From: Pseudomonadota bacterium
GTDB taxonomy: Bacteria; Pseudomonadota; Gammaproteobacteria; Burkholderiales; SG8-39
Assembly: GCA_021811085.1 (NCBI GenBank)
Contig: JAJZPQ010000002.1
Coordinates: forward strand, 62,001 to 126,000
Direction: 5' to 3'
Length of the DNA stretch: 64,000 bases
The translations under genes were made by a program, and so were the position numbers. This document shows, piece after piece, positions 1 through 8,457 of this stretch; position 1 is the first letter of the stretch, and every line of letters starts with the position of its first letter. Below the pieces are notes generated by a model. The model was not told where the DNA came from, did not search any database, and saw only the letters and a program-made list of their open reading frames with translations.

Positions 1-1540
1 ACACGCTGACTGCCTGCGCCAGCTGCTGCGACTGCTCGCGCATCGCCTCCGCGGCTGCCGCAGACTGCTCCACTAGCGCCGCGTTCTGCTGCGTCACCTG
101 GTCCATCTGCGCGATCGCCTGGTTCACCTGCTCGATGCCCGAACTCTGCTCCTGGCTCGCCGCCGTGATCTCGCTCATGATGTCGGTGACCCGCTTCACC
201 GAACTCACGATCTCCTGCATCGTTTTGCCCGCTTGATCGACCAGCTTGGTGCCCGCGCCCACCTTGTCCACCGAGTCCCCGATCAGCGCCTTGATCTCCT
301 TCGCCGCCGCCGCGCTCCTTTGCGCAAGGTTCCGCACTTCGCTCGCCACCACGGCGAACCCGCGCCCTTGCTCCCCGGCACGCGCCGCTTCCACCGCCGC
401 GTTCAGCGCGAGAATGTTGGTCTGGAACGCAATGCCGTCGATCACGCTGATGATGTCCACGATCTTCTTCGACGATTCGTTGATCGAACTCATCGTGCCC
501 ACCACTTCGCCCACCACCTGCCCGCCCTTGACCGCCACCTCCGACGCGCTCGCCGCCAGTTGATTGGCCTGTCTCGCGTTCTTGGCGTTCTGCTTCACCG
601 TGCCTGTCAGCTCTTCCATCGAAGATGCGATCTCTTCGAGCGAAGAGGCCTGCTCCTCTGTCCGCTGCGACAGATCCGCATTGCCCGCAGCGATCTCGCC
701 GGAGGCGGTAATAATGGTGCCGGCCGATTCCTTGATGCCGGCGACGATGCCCTTCAGTTGCGTGGTGGTGTAGGAAAGCGCCGCGAGCAGTTTCCCCGTT
801 TCATCCCGGCGCTTCGTTTCGAATCTTTGCGTCAGATCACCCGTTGCCAATGCCTCCGCCCCCGCAACCGCCGCGGCGATCGGACCGGTGATGGAACGCC
901 CGATCCTGAGCGTGGCGAGCACCAGAAGCACTGCGACGGCGACGGCTATCGCAATGATCTTCAGGTCGACCAACCGGGCTCGCGCATCCACGTCGTCCAC
1001 ATAGACACCGGAACCGACGATCCAGCCCCAGCCAAGCATTCCGCGGACATAGGACACCTTCGCGACCGGCTGCTCCTGCCCCGGTTTGGGCCAGAGGTAT
1101 TCGACAAATCCGGCACCGTCGCGCTTCACCTTGTCCACGAATGCCACGAACAGCGCATTGCCCGCGGGATCCTTCAGATCGCTGACATCCTTGCCGTCGA
1201 GCTCCGGTTTCGTCGGATGCATGATGACTACCGGTCGCATGTCGTTGATCCAGAAGTAATCGTCCTTGCCGTAGCGCATTCCTTTGAGGGTGCCGATTGC
1301 GGCCGCCTGCGCCTGCGCCCGGTTCATGCTGCCCTGGCGCTCCAACCCTTCGTAGTAGCTCAGTACGCCGTAGGCGGTGTCGACCACCGCGCGCGTGGCG
1401 GCGCGCTTTTCATCCATGAGGCCTGCGCGGTACAGCGATGCGACGAACAGTCCCACGATCACGCACGCCGTCACTCCGAGCAGGGCAATCCACTGCAACC
1501 TCGCATGCAGCGACCCGCTAGCCGAAAACCCCAGTTTCAT
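1..1540 (-). CDS. Methyl-accepting chemotaxis protein, sCache sensor (3' end cut by window edge)
   Basis: Transmembrane chemoreceptor that senses a periplasmic ligand and controls CheA. The ATG at 1540 opens with a short cytoplasmic stretch and TM1 (about residues 16-36). A periplasmic single Cache (sCache_2) domain follows, with the typical segments [26 protein letters not shown] and [11 protein letters not shown]2 lies at about 190-210, then HAMP and the MA signalling domain with its hairpin tip [19 protein letters not shown]. The C-terminus lies beyond position 1, so any CheR-docking tail cannot be seen. The stretch 121-600 is almost identical to 1947-2426 in the next receptor upstream, so the signalling half has been duplicated or converted while the sensor halves differ. 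The ligand is unknown; sCache_2 domains often bind small carboxylates. Confidence 0.95.
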   Translation of the reverse strand, partial: MKLGFSASGSLHARLQWIALLGVTACVIVGLFVASLYRAGLMDEKRAATRAVVDTAYGVLSYYEGLERQGSMNRAQAQAAAIGTLKGMRYGKDDYFWINDMRPVVIMHPTKPELDGKDVSDLKDPAGNALFVAFVDKVKRDGAGFVEYLWPKPGQEQPVAKVSYVRGMLGWGWIVGSGVYVDDVDARARLVDLKIIAIAVAVAVLLVLATLRIGRSITGPIAAAVAGAEALATGDLTQRFETKRRDETGKLLAALSYTTTQLKGIVAGIKESAGTIITASGEIAAGNADLSQRTEEQASSLEEIASSMEELTGTVKQNAKNARQANQLAASASEVAVKGGQVVGEVVGTMSSINESSKKIVDIISVIDGIAFQTNILALNAAVEAARAGEQGRGFAVVASEVRNLAQRSAAAAKEIKALIGDSVDKVGAGTKLVDQAGKTMQEIVSSVKRVTDIMSEITAASQEQSSGIEQVNQAIAQMDQVTQQNAALVEQSAAAAEAMREQSQQLAQAVSV

Positions 1541-1644
1541 GATTTAGCCTTTCGCGTTATTCGCTCAAAGAATCTGGCGCTCGCCTTAGTTCCTTTTCGC
1601 GCTGATTGCGTTCCGCCGCGGCCGGCCCATCATGACCGTGGTTC

Positions 1645-3348
1645 CTAGAATTCCTGCCAGTCGCCGTCGGTCCCGGTCTTGGCGCGCAGCGGCGCTGCCC
1701 TGGCGGCAACAAGTTTGGCCGGGGCTTGCGGCTTCGCCTTTCCCCGTGGCGCCAATTGCCGCACTTCGACTTCGGGCTGGGCGCCGACCGGCGCGCTTGC
1801 GCTTTGAACCGATTGCGCCAGCTTGAATACGGCCACTGCCTGCGCCAGCTGCTGCGACTGCTCCTGCATCGCCTCGGCCGCTGAGGCCGCCTGTTCCACC
1901 AGCGCCGCGTTCTGCTGCGTCACCTCGTCCATCTGCGTGATCGCCTGGTTCACCTGCTCGATGCCCGAACTCTGCTCCTGGCTCGCCGCCGTGATCTCGC
2001 TCATGATGTCGGTGACCCGCTTCACCGAACTCACGATCTCCTGCATCGTATGCCCTGCCTGGTCCACCAGCTTGGTGCCCGCGCCCACCTTGTCCACCGA
2101 GTCCCCGATCAGCGCCTTGATCTCCTTCGCCGCCGCCGCGCTCCTTTGCGCAAGGTTCCGCACTTCGCTCGCCACCACGGCGAAGCCGCGCCCTTGCTCC
2201 CCGGCACGCGCCGCTTCCACCGCCGCGTTCAGCGCGAGAATGTTGGTCTGGAACGCAATGCCGTCGATCACGCTGATGATGTCCACGATCTTCTTCGACG
2301 ATTCGTTGATCGAACCCATCGTGCCCACCACTTCGCCCACCACCTGCCCGCCCTTGACCGCCACCTCCGAGGCGCTCGCCGCCAGTTGATTCGCCTGTCT
2401 TGCGTTCTCGGCGTTCTGCTTCACCGTCGAGGTCAGTTCCTCCATGCTCGAGGCGGTTTCCTCGAGGCTGGAGGCCTGCTCCTCGGTGCGCTGGCTCAAG
2501 TCGGCATTGCCCGCGGCGATCTGCTGCGAAGCGGTCGAGATTGCGTCGGTACCGCCCCTGACTTCGCCTACGATCTTTTTCAGGCTGTCGTTCATGTGCT
2601 TGAGCGCCTGCAGCAGTTCCGCGGTCTCGTCCCGGCCGACGACTTTGATCTCGGATGTCAGGTCGCCGCCGGCGATGCGCCCGGCCATTCCGATCGCATG
2701 CCGCAGCGGCCGCACTATCATCCGGCTCATGAAGGCCGATATGCCCACCGAAATTCCCAAGCCAAGCACGAGGAGCGCAAGCAATTCCATCAGCAATTGG
2801 CTGAAGGCTTCGCTGGTGCTGTCGTACTTGTCCTTCGCCAGCCGCTTTTCCATCTCGACCAGCGTCTTGAAATCCTTGATCATTTCCTGGAAACTGCTGT
2901 CGGCAGTCTGCATCGCCGCCATGCCGGTATTGATATCGACTGTGCTCAGGTCGATCGCGGTGTCGACGTCCTTCCTGTACTTGGCGAGCTTCTTCGCCGC
3001 CTTCTGCGCGACCTCGCGCTCGCCTGCGTCCAGCCCCGGACGCGCGCCGAACGCGGCAATATTCTTGATCACGGCGTCGATCTTGGCTTCCTGCTCGCTC
3101 GTGATCTGCTTGATCTTGTCTTCCTTGAGATTGCCGATCCAGGTGAACAGCCGGTACACGCTGGAATGCACCTCGCCGATTTCCTGGGCCGAATCGGCGG
3201 CAAGTTCGTAATTGCCCAAGCGCTGTTCGAACAATTCACTCAATGCCGAATGCTGGCGCGTCAGCCCGGCATAGGACAACGCGCCCAGCGCCAACAGGAA
3301 GATAATTGCCGCTCCCGGCGCCACCAGAATTTTCTGCCAGACTTTCAT
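1645..3348 (-). CDS. Methyl-accepting chemotaxis protein, four-helix-bundle sensor
   Basis: Chemoreceptor of 567 residues. TM1 is at about 8-28. The periplasmic domain (about 30-185) is all helical and rich in charged residues, as in 4HB_MCP sensors, with no Cache motifs. TM2 is at about 187-208, followed by HAMP (about 208-262, with [10 protein letters not shown]) and a full MA domain ending in a Q/A-rich helix. The last residues, DWQEF, fit the CheR/CheB-docking pentapeptide (compare NWETF in E. coli Tar), so this receptor should be adaptation-competent although cheR and cheB are not nearby. It lies 133 bp downstream of the sCache protein gene and 104 bp upstream of the next receptor, likely one transcription unit with cheW. 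Confidence 0.95.
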   Translation of the reverse strand: MKVWQKILVAPGAAIIFLLALGALSYAGLTRQHSALSELFEQRLGNYELAADSAQEIGEVHSSVYRLFTWIGNLKEDKIKQITSEQEAKIDAVIKNIAAFGARPGLDAGEREVAQKAAKKLAKYRKDVDTAIDLSTVDINTGMAAMQTADSSFQEMIKDFKTLVEMEKRLAKDKYDSTSEAFSQLLMELLALLVLGLGISVGISAFMSRMIVRPLRHAIGMAGRIAGGDLTSEIKVVGRDETAELLQALKHMNDSLKKIVGEVRGGTDAISTASQQIAAGNADLSQRTEEQASSLEETASSMEELTSTVKQNAENARQANQLAASASEVAVKGGQVVGEVVGTMGSINESSKKIVDIISVIDGIAFQTNILALNAAVEAARAGEQGRGFAVVASEVRNLAQRSAAAAKEIKALIGDSVDKVGAGTKLVDQAGHTMQEIVSSVKRVTDIMSEITAASQEQSSGIEQVNQAITQMDEVTQQNAALVEQAASAAEAMQEQSQQLAQAVAVFKLAQSVQSASAPVGAQPEVEVRQLAPRGKAKPQAPAKLVAARAAPLRAKTGTDGDWQEF

Positions 3349-3481
3349 GATTTCAGTCTCCCGTTGCCTTAGCCACAGTCAGCGAGGCACATGACGTCTG
3401 CTTCGCTCCTCGCACTGCCTCCGCTTGCATGCGCGGCGGCACGGCTCTGCGTCCGCGCCGCCCCTAACACTCCTGACGCAC

Positions 3482-3952
3482 CTATTTGTACACGCCGCCG
3501 CACACCACGGTGTCATAGAGCCGCTCGCAATACATCGACTTGGGCTCGACCTGCTTGGTCACAGGGTTGGTGAACTTGTAGTCCTGCCAGAAGCTGGGTT
3601 TGGACTTGGCCAATTGAACGCGCTCTTTCACGAACTCCTTGCCGTCCACGTCCTTGAGATCGAGCAGCACCTTTCCCACCATTTTCTCGTTGGCGCCGTG
3701 GGCCCATACCTTGCCTTCGAGCCCGTAGACCACCAGATACAGGTCGCGGTCCCTGAACTGGCTCTGTTTGCTGCTGATCTCGGCATAGCCTTTGTCCTTG
3801 CCGCTTGCCTTGATGAAGGCGACGCCCTTCTTCACCATCGCTTCGGCTTCGCTCTTGCTCGCGTGATCTCCCGCCCAGACTCCACCGCAGGCAAACCCCG
3901 CCGCCACCGCCACCGCCGTCACTGCCAGATGTTTCCTCACATTGCGTTTCAT
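3482..3952 (-). CDS. Secreted single-Cache domain protein
   Basis: 156 residues with a cleavable signal peptide: basic start MKRNVRKH, hydrophobic core, then GGVWAGDH. The rest is a compact sCache_2-like domain with FRDRDLYLVVYGLEGKVWAH, GKVLLDLKDVDGKEF and a final CGGVYK matching the closing strand of such sensors. No membrane anchor or output domain follows, so it is probably a free periplasmic binding protein. It sits between cheW and a receptor gene on the same strand, which suggests it presents a ligand to a chemoreceptor; that is inference. Two Cys near the C-terminus (YCERLYDTVVC) could form a disulfide. Confidence 0.8.
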   Translation of the reverse strand: MKRNVRKHLAVTAVAVAAGFACGGVWAGDHASKSEAEAMVKKGVAFIKASGKDKGYAEISSKQSQFRDRDLYLVVYGLEGKVWAHGANEKMVGKVLLDLKDVDGKEFVKERVQLAKSKPSFWQDYKFTNPVTKQVEPKSMYCERLYDTVVCGGVYK

Positions 3953-4112
3953 CGCTTTGCTCCTCAGGTCTGATTCATGAATCGGCTACCGCTCATTTGC
4001 ATCGTGCCCCTGCTACGCCACCGCGGCGGCCCCCGACGCCGTTGGATTTGGCCGCGATGATCAACAAACGCCGTCGATATCCCCTCGTTTCCGCTGCGGC
4101 GGATCTCGGTGC

Positions 4113-4622
4113 TCAATGCAGCGAATCCATCAGCGCCATGTCGCTGCCGGTCATCAGCTTCTCGATATCGACCAGGATCAGCATGCGGCTGTCGACCGTG
4201 CCCAGGCCGGTGATGTAGCGGATATCGAACGAGGAGGAGAAGTCCGGCGCCGGACGGATCTGATCGGCGCCGAGCGAGATCACGTCGGAGACGCCGTCCA
4301 CCACCATCCCGACCACCCTTCCGGCCACGTTGAGGATGATCACCACCGTGAACTCGGTGTAATCCACATCGCCCAGCTTGAACTTGATGCGCATGTCCAC
4401 GATCGGCACGATGGTGCCGCGCAGGTTGACCACGCCCTTGATGAATTCGGGCGCGTTGGCGATCGTGGTCACCTGTTCGTAGCTGCGGATTTCCTGCACC
4501 TTGAGGATCTCGATGCCGTATTCCTCCTTGCCCAAGGTGAAGGTGAGGAATTCCTCCCGCTCGGTGGTGACACCGAGCGCCGGCTTCACCGTCCCGGCGG
4601 CGACTTGCGCTGCTTCGTTCAT
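4113..4622 (-). CDS. cheW: Chemotaxis coupling protein CheW
   Basis: 169 residues, cytoplasmic adaptor linking receptors to the CheA kinase. The CheW fold is clear: [54 protein letters not shown] and [11 protein letters not shown]. An open frame extends upstream to 4730, but the ATG at 4622 is preceded by AAGGAG with an 8-nt gap, and family alignment starts here, so the longer form is rejected. A near-consensus sigma-28 promoter lies about 200 bp upstream. It is followed by the sCache protein and two receptors. It is the only intact cheW here; a fragment of another lies next to cheA. Confidence 0.95.
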   Translation of the reverse strand: MNEAAQVAAGTVKPALGVTTEREEFLTFTLGKEEYGIEILKVQEIRSYEQVTTIANAPEFIKGVVNLRGTIVPIVDMRIKFKLGDVDYTEFTVVIILNVAGRVVGMVVDGVSDVISLGADQIRPAPDFSSSFDIRYITGLGTVDSRMLILVDIEKLMTGSDMALMDSLH

Positions 4623-5158
4623 TTTCTTGGCTCCTTGCAATGCATTGATTCGCTTTAATCCTGATCGCTCAGCCTGCCGGCTGGTCCGTTTGCTCGGGGC
4701 GACATGGGTCCCGCTTAGAATTCTTCCCACTGCGCCTCGCCGATTCGCCCAAATCCTAGCCGGCCCCGTGATCCGCCCATTGGCCTATCAGCAGGCATAT
4801 AAGCCGTCTATTCGTGACAACTAACGGCGGGGTTTGCCGAAACTTTAGCGAACGACCGAACAACCGCGCTGAGCCGATCCGAAGCGCCGCGGAAAGCGAG
4901 GCTGTGACATGGATTTCACGGGCATGGCCCGTCCCGCGCGGGTCACCGGATGCAGCCGGGCCGGTAGACTTGATCGGGCGGCCGTGCGGACGGGCAAGGA
5001 TGGCGAATGCGATGACTTACGGGTCCTTGCCCGCAAACTACCTGTGGTTGAAATCGAGAACCTCCGACATCCCTGCCACCGGTGCGCCCGGGCACAGCGT
5101 CGACCCTCCCGGATGACACAAAGAACCCGGCGTGCGCGGTTTGCCTCGCTGAGTTAGC
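4623..5158. other. Gene-free stretch upstream of cheW
   Basis: 536 bases between cheW and the CZB gene. I find no convincing protein here in any frame. The only recognisable element is the sigma-28 promoter at 4821-4847. The long distance from that promoter to the end of the CZB gene is unexplained. Confidence 0.5.
4821..4847 (-). promoter_or_regulatory. Sigma-28 (FliA) promoter of cheW
   Basis: Read on the minus strand: TAAAGTTT, 11-base spacer, GCCGTTAG. This matches the flagellar sigma-28 consensus TAAAGTTT-N11-GCCGATAA at 14 of 16 positions with exact spacing. It drives leftward transcription toward cheW (start 4622), leaving a leader of roughly 190 nt. Confidence 0.8.
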
Positions 5159-5512
5159 TCACAACCCAGCCTCTTTCTTTAGCCGCATGAGCGCAACACC
5201 GACTGCGCTGGAAGCTGACGCGTAAGAGGTTCCGGAGCCAAGCATGGCCTCGGCCTCGGCATGCTTCTTCGAATTGATCGCCGAGGCGACTTTGCCCGCC
5301 TCGACATGGAATGCCGCATGCTTGGGGACGCACTCCCTGAAACCGGAGAGATTCCCAAATCTTGTTTTCGCTTCGCCGTGAAGCCACTTCCCGACTTCGC
5401 AGCAGTTGTCCTTCGAGATCGTTGCCACATCCATTGACTCATCGTTCGAGATGGCAGCGCGAAACTTCGTCTTCCATGCCGCGTGCATTTGTACTGCGTG
5501 CTCTAGATCCAT
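5159..5512 (-). CDS. Stand-alone chemoreceptor zinc-binding (CZB) domain protein
   Basis: 117 residues, made up almost only of a CZB domain. The zinc-ligand pattern is visible: His in MHAAWKTKF near the start, Cys in CCEVGKWLHGEA, and two His in PKHAAFHVEAGKVA. CZB domains usually form the C-terminus of receptors or diguanylate cyclases (as in E. coli DgcZ) and respond to zinc or oxidants. Here the domain is free and soluble, so it may bind zinc and act in trans on chemotaxis or c-di-GMP proteins (inference). It lies between cheW and a gene remnant and has its own sigma-28 promoter at 5624-5650. Confidence 0.85.
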   Translation of the reverse strand: MDLEHAVQMHAAWKTKFRAAISNDESMDVATISKDNCCEVGKWLHGEAKTRFGNLSGFRECVPKHAAFHVEAGKVASAINSKKHAEAEAMLGSGTSYASASSAVGVALMRLKKEAGL

Positions 5513-5949
5513 GGCGATTTCCTAAATGGTTGGTGGGGAACCGGGCTAAGCTGTATTGGTCGACTTCTGATTAGCTCGTCAAGCAGGGGGAAATGCCGAT
5601 CAAACGCGCACCTCCCTTACCGGTTAGCGGCATCGAAGGCAGATTCTTTAGAAAAGTCGCAACTCCCTTGAAGGCCGCAGGCCGCCGTTCTCAAGGCCTT
5701 GCGGCCGACGCCAGAAAGCTGCGCGGCTGACAACTCGATGCGTCCCTGGGTCCATATTATTCTCCGCTTGCGCCGGGCGAACCGGGGTTGTGCTCGGTTC
5801 CCGATGGAATCGGGCGCTGTTTCGACCGGCGCTATACGCATTGCATGTGGAAGTACGTTCTATCAGCGCATGCTGAAACTGTCATCGCAGAGCGCTCAAT
5901 CCCGACCGGCACGCTGTGATCGAAGGAACGTAAGGGCCGGATTGATGTC
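5513..5949. other. Gene-free stretch between CZB gene and DUF4143 remnant
   Basis: 437 bases with no credible gene. It holds the sigma-28 promoter of the CZB gene near its left end. The rest may be debris from the decay of the neighbouring DUF4143 gene, but I recognise nothing specific. Confidence 0.5.
5624..5650 (-). promoter_or_regulatory. Sigma-28 promoter of the CZB gene
   Basis: Read on the minus strand: TAAAGAAT, 11-base spacer, GCCGCTAA. It matches 6 of 8 consensus bases at -35 and 7 of 8 at -10, with exact spacing. It points at the CZB start (5512) with a leader of about 105 nt, placing this protein in the late flagellar regulon. Confidence 0.7.
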
Positions 5950-6415
5950 CTATGTTTTCACCATGTCCGCGACCAGCGCGCCCAGCGGAATCGCCGTCGT
6001 GCGCCGGTCGAGGGCAAATGTCTCGCTCCCGGGGTAAACCACATAACGATGCGTTGCGCCGACATCGTCGCATCCGATATCGAATCCTTTGGAGCGGCCC
6101 GGGGCGAGCGAACGCTTGATCTCGATCGCAAACACTCGCGCACCCGGAAGCTCGAGTACCAGATCGATCTCGGCGCCCGCTGAAGTTCTGTAGAACCATG
6201 CCTCGGTGCCGCGCGGAGCGGTGGCACACAGGTTTTCGATCGCGTAGCCTTCCCAACTTGGCCCGGCCATGGGGTGGGCGAGAACGTCATCGCGGCTGCG
6301 CAATCCGAGCAGGGCGTGCGCGATTCCGCTGTCGCGGACATATGAGTTCCGCGTAGGCGATGCGTCCGGCGAGCGTTTCGGATGACTGCCTGAGCAGATC
6401 GATTTCGCGAACCAT
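5950..6415 (-). pseudogene. Remnant of a DUF4143-type ATPase (COG1373)
   Basis: The C-terminal DUF4143 domain is clear in one frame (about 5950-6350): YVRDSGIAHALLGL, WEGYAIENL and the nuclease-like AEIDLVLE...AIEIKRS. From the ATG at 6415, another frame encodes DLLRQSSETLAGRIAYAEL, which matches the end of the AAA domain in the same family. The two pieces join by a frameshift near 6350. The Walker A/B part and roughly 150 residues between the domains are missing. The start still has a strong GGAGG site and a palindrome upstream. Probably an inactive scar; a short independent product from the DUF4143 frame is possible but unlikely. Confidence 0.75.
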
Positions 6416-6437
6416 ATAATTCCTCCATACTGTGGAA

Positions 6438-6454
6438 GCTTTACAATGTAAAGC
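6438..6454. promoter_or_regulatory. 17-bp palindromic putative operator
   Basis: GCTTTACA-a-TGTAAAGC, perfect 8-bp arms around one base, 23 bp before the start at 6415 of the decayed DUF4143 gene. On the minus strand TTTACA can act as a -35 with TATGGA 17 bp later. Its shape is typical of a homodimeric repressor site. Confidence 0.5.
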
Positions 6455-6523
6455 GGCAGCAACGCCGGATGTCAAGAGTTCGCAGGCCATGGCCCGGGCA
6501 GCCTATGCACTCACTCGGATTCC

Positions 6524-6548
6524 GGGCAGCCGGCAAGGCCGGCTGCCC
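6524..6548 (-). terminator. Hairpin downstream of the mcp gene
   Basis: Perfect 11-bp arms (GGGCAGCCGGC / GCCGGCTGCCC) with a 3-nt loop, 28 bp beyond the stop of the receptor gene at 6577. No U-run follows, so it is at best an imperfect terminator of the cheY-cheA-mcp unit. Confidence 0.4.
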
Positions 6549-6576
6549 TGCGTGCGCGGCCCGGCCCGGGCTGCGC

Positions 6577-8331
6577 TTAGAACTCTTCCCACTTTTCCTC
6601 GCCGCCGCCGGCGGCTGCCGCCAGCTTGGCCCTCGGCGCCGCGGCCTGAACCTTCGCCGCTTTCGCCGGCAGCCGCGCCACGTTGGCCGGGCGGCTCGGG
6701 GCGCGCCGCTCCGTTGCCAGATGCGCCACCGGATACGCCGCCGGCTTCCCCTTCTTCTCCGCCGCTTGCGCGCTGGCGCCCGCCGCGGCCTTGCCCAGGT
6801 TGAACACCGCCACCACCGCTTCCAGATTCTGCGCCTGTTCTTCCAGGCTCTCGGCCGCCGCAGCCGCTTCTTCCACCAGCGCCGCGTTCTGCTGCGTTAC
6901 CTCGTCCATCTGCGTGATCGCCTGGTTCACCTGCTCGATCCCCGCGCTCTGCTCCTGCGAGGCCGCCGTGATCTCGCTCATGATGTCCGTGACGCGTTTG
7001 ACCGATGTCACGATCTCTTCCATCGTCTTCCCGGCCTGGTCCACCAGCTTGGTGCCCGCACCCACCTTGTCCACCGAGTCCCCGATCAGCGCCTTGATTT
7101 CCTTCGCCGCCGCCGCGCTCCTTTGCGCCAGGTTGCGCACCTCGCTCGCCACCACCGCAAAACCCCGGCCCTGCTCCCCGGCCCGTGCGGCTTCCACCGC
7201 GGCGTTCAGCGCCAGGATGTTGGTCTGGAACGCGATGCCGTCGATCACGCCGATGATGTCCACGATCTTCTTCGACGATGCGTTGATCGAGGACATGGTC
7301 TCGACTACCTGGCCCACCACCGCCCCGCCCCTGACCGCGACCGCGCTCGCGCCGATGGCAAGCTGATTCGCCTGCTTCGCGTTCTCCGCGTTCTGCTTCA
7401 CCGTCGACGTCAGCTCTTCCATCGAGGAGGCCGTCTCTTCCAGCGACGAGGCCTGCTCCTCGGTCCTCTGGCTCAAATCGGCGTTGCCGCTCGCGATCTG
7501 CTTGGTGCCGCTGCCTATGGCCTCGGAGCTACCGCGCACTTCGCCCACGATCTTCTTCAGGCTCTCGTTCATGGTCTTCAAACCCGCCAGTAAACTCGTC
7601 GTATCGTTTGCCTTGGTCGTCATGGTCACCGACAGATCGCCCGCGCCAACTTTGTTCGCGATTTCAGCCGCATAAGCCGGTTCGCATCCCAATTGCTTGA
7701 GCAGGGAGCGGGTGATCCAGAACCCGAACGCGGCTCCGAGAGCGAGGATTAATACCGCCATCACGACCACCCATTGTTGGGCTGCCGCCAATAAGGCGGC
7801 GAATTGCTGCGACGATTTTTTAGTATCTTCGTGGGCAATAGCAATCAGTTTGGTAAAACCCTGGCCAATCGGTTGGTCTGCACCGGCAACGGCTTTATCC
7901 AAGTCGGCAATCGGCGTGTCTTTGTCTTTGGTCCGCAATTCCACCATTTTGGCCATGGCGACCCGGTAATCCCTTGTTGCATCGAGAATTGCTTTCAAAT
8001 ACCCATCTTCTTCCAACGACATCGTGCCGAGCGCGCGGTAATCCGCTACGGATTTTTCAATGACATCCATGCTCTTGCCAAATTTTTGGTCATAGTCCCT
8101 GCCTCGCAGAACGTAGTCCTTGAAGCTATGAATGCCATTCCCCAGTGCATGATCGCCGTCTGTGGCAGCGATCTGCTTTGCCAGCGTCACATGTTCGAAC
8201 TCCTGCCAATGCGCGCTCATCGCGGAAATCCTGTTGAGGGCAAAACCCGACAGCAAGATGGCCAACACGATTTCGATGCCGAACCCCAGCCCCAGCCGGG
8301 TGCCCACCTTCAAATTGCCGACTGAAAACAT
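6577..8331 (-). CDS. Methyl-accepting chemotaxis protein, helical sensor
   Basis: 584-residue chemoreceptor. TM1 is at about 13-33. The helical periplasmic domain (about 35-185) includes [21 protein letters not shown]2 is at about 187-207, then a HAMP of the kind with [20 protein letters not shown], then a complete MA domain. The C-terminus EEKWEEF fits a CheR-docking tail. The gene lies 126 bp after cheA in the same direction; that gap contains a cheW vestige. It is probably the receptor cotranscribed with cheY-cheA. Ligand unknown. Confidence 0.95.
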   Translation of the reverse strand: MFSVGNLKVGTRLGLGFGIEIVLAILLSGFALNRISAMSAHWQEFEHVTLAKQIAATDGDHALGNGIHSFKDYVLRGRDYDQKFGKSMDVIEKSVADYRALGTMSLEEDGYLKAILDATRDYRVAMAKMVELRTKDKDTPIADLDKAVAGADQPIGQGFTKLIAIAHEDTKKSSQQFAALLAAAQQWVVVMAVLILALGAAFGFWITRSLLKQLGCEPAYAAEIANKVGAGDLSVTMTTKANDTTSLLAGLKTMNESLKKIVGEVRGSSEAIGSGTKQIASGNADLSQRTEEQASSLEETASSMEELTSTVKQNAENAKQANQLAIGASAVAVRGGAVVGQVVETMSSINASSKKIVDIIGVIDGIAFQTNILALNAAVEAARAGEQGRGFAVVASEVRNLAQRSAAAAKEIKALIGDSVDKVGAGTKLVDQAGKTMEEIVTSVKRVTDIMSEITAASQEQSAGIEQVNQAITQMDEVTQQNAALVEEAAAAAESLEEQAQNLEAVVAVFNLGKAAAGASAQAAEKKGKPAAYPVAHLATERRAPSRPANVARLPAKAAKVQAAAPRAKLAAAAGGGEEKWEEF

Positions 8332-8380
8332 GATCAGCCTCCTTTCACGACTGTTGAACTGCGAGCATGCGTTGCGGCGC

Positions 8381-8431
8381 TTATGGCAGCGTCACCTGCT
8401 CGTGGCTGCGGAACTCCTGCACCTTTATTAC
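8381..8431 (-). pseudogene. Vestige of a second cheW gene
   Basis: In the gap between cheA and the receptor gene, the minus strand encodes [16 protein letters not shown] and then a stop. This lines up with [16 protein letters not shown] of the intact cheW; over 36 nt in the shared frame, 31 bases agree. No start codon or remaining CheW domain is present. In related bacteria cheW often lies exactly here, so an ancestral cheA-cheW-mcp order with a deleted cheW is the simplest reading. Confidence 0.7.
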
Positions 8432-8457
8432 GGCCCGTCGTAAACTCGAACCCGGCT

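Noticed and set aside
233-3372. Long open frames on the plus strand (233-1648 and 2050-3372)
   Set aside because: They lie antisense to the two receptor genes, are rich in Arg/His/Ala and match no family; they are produced by the high-GC codon bias of the real genes.
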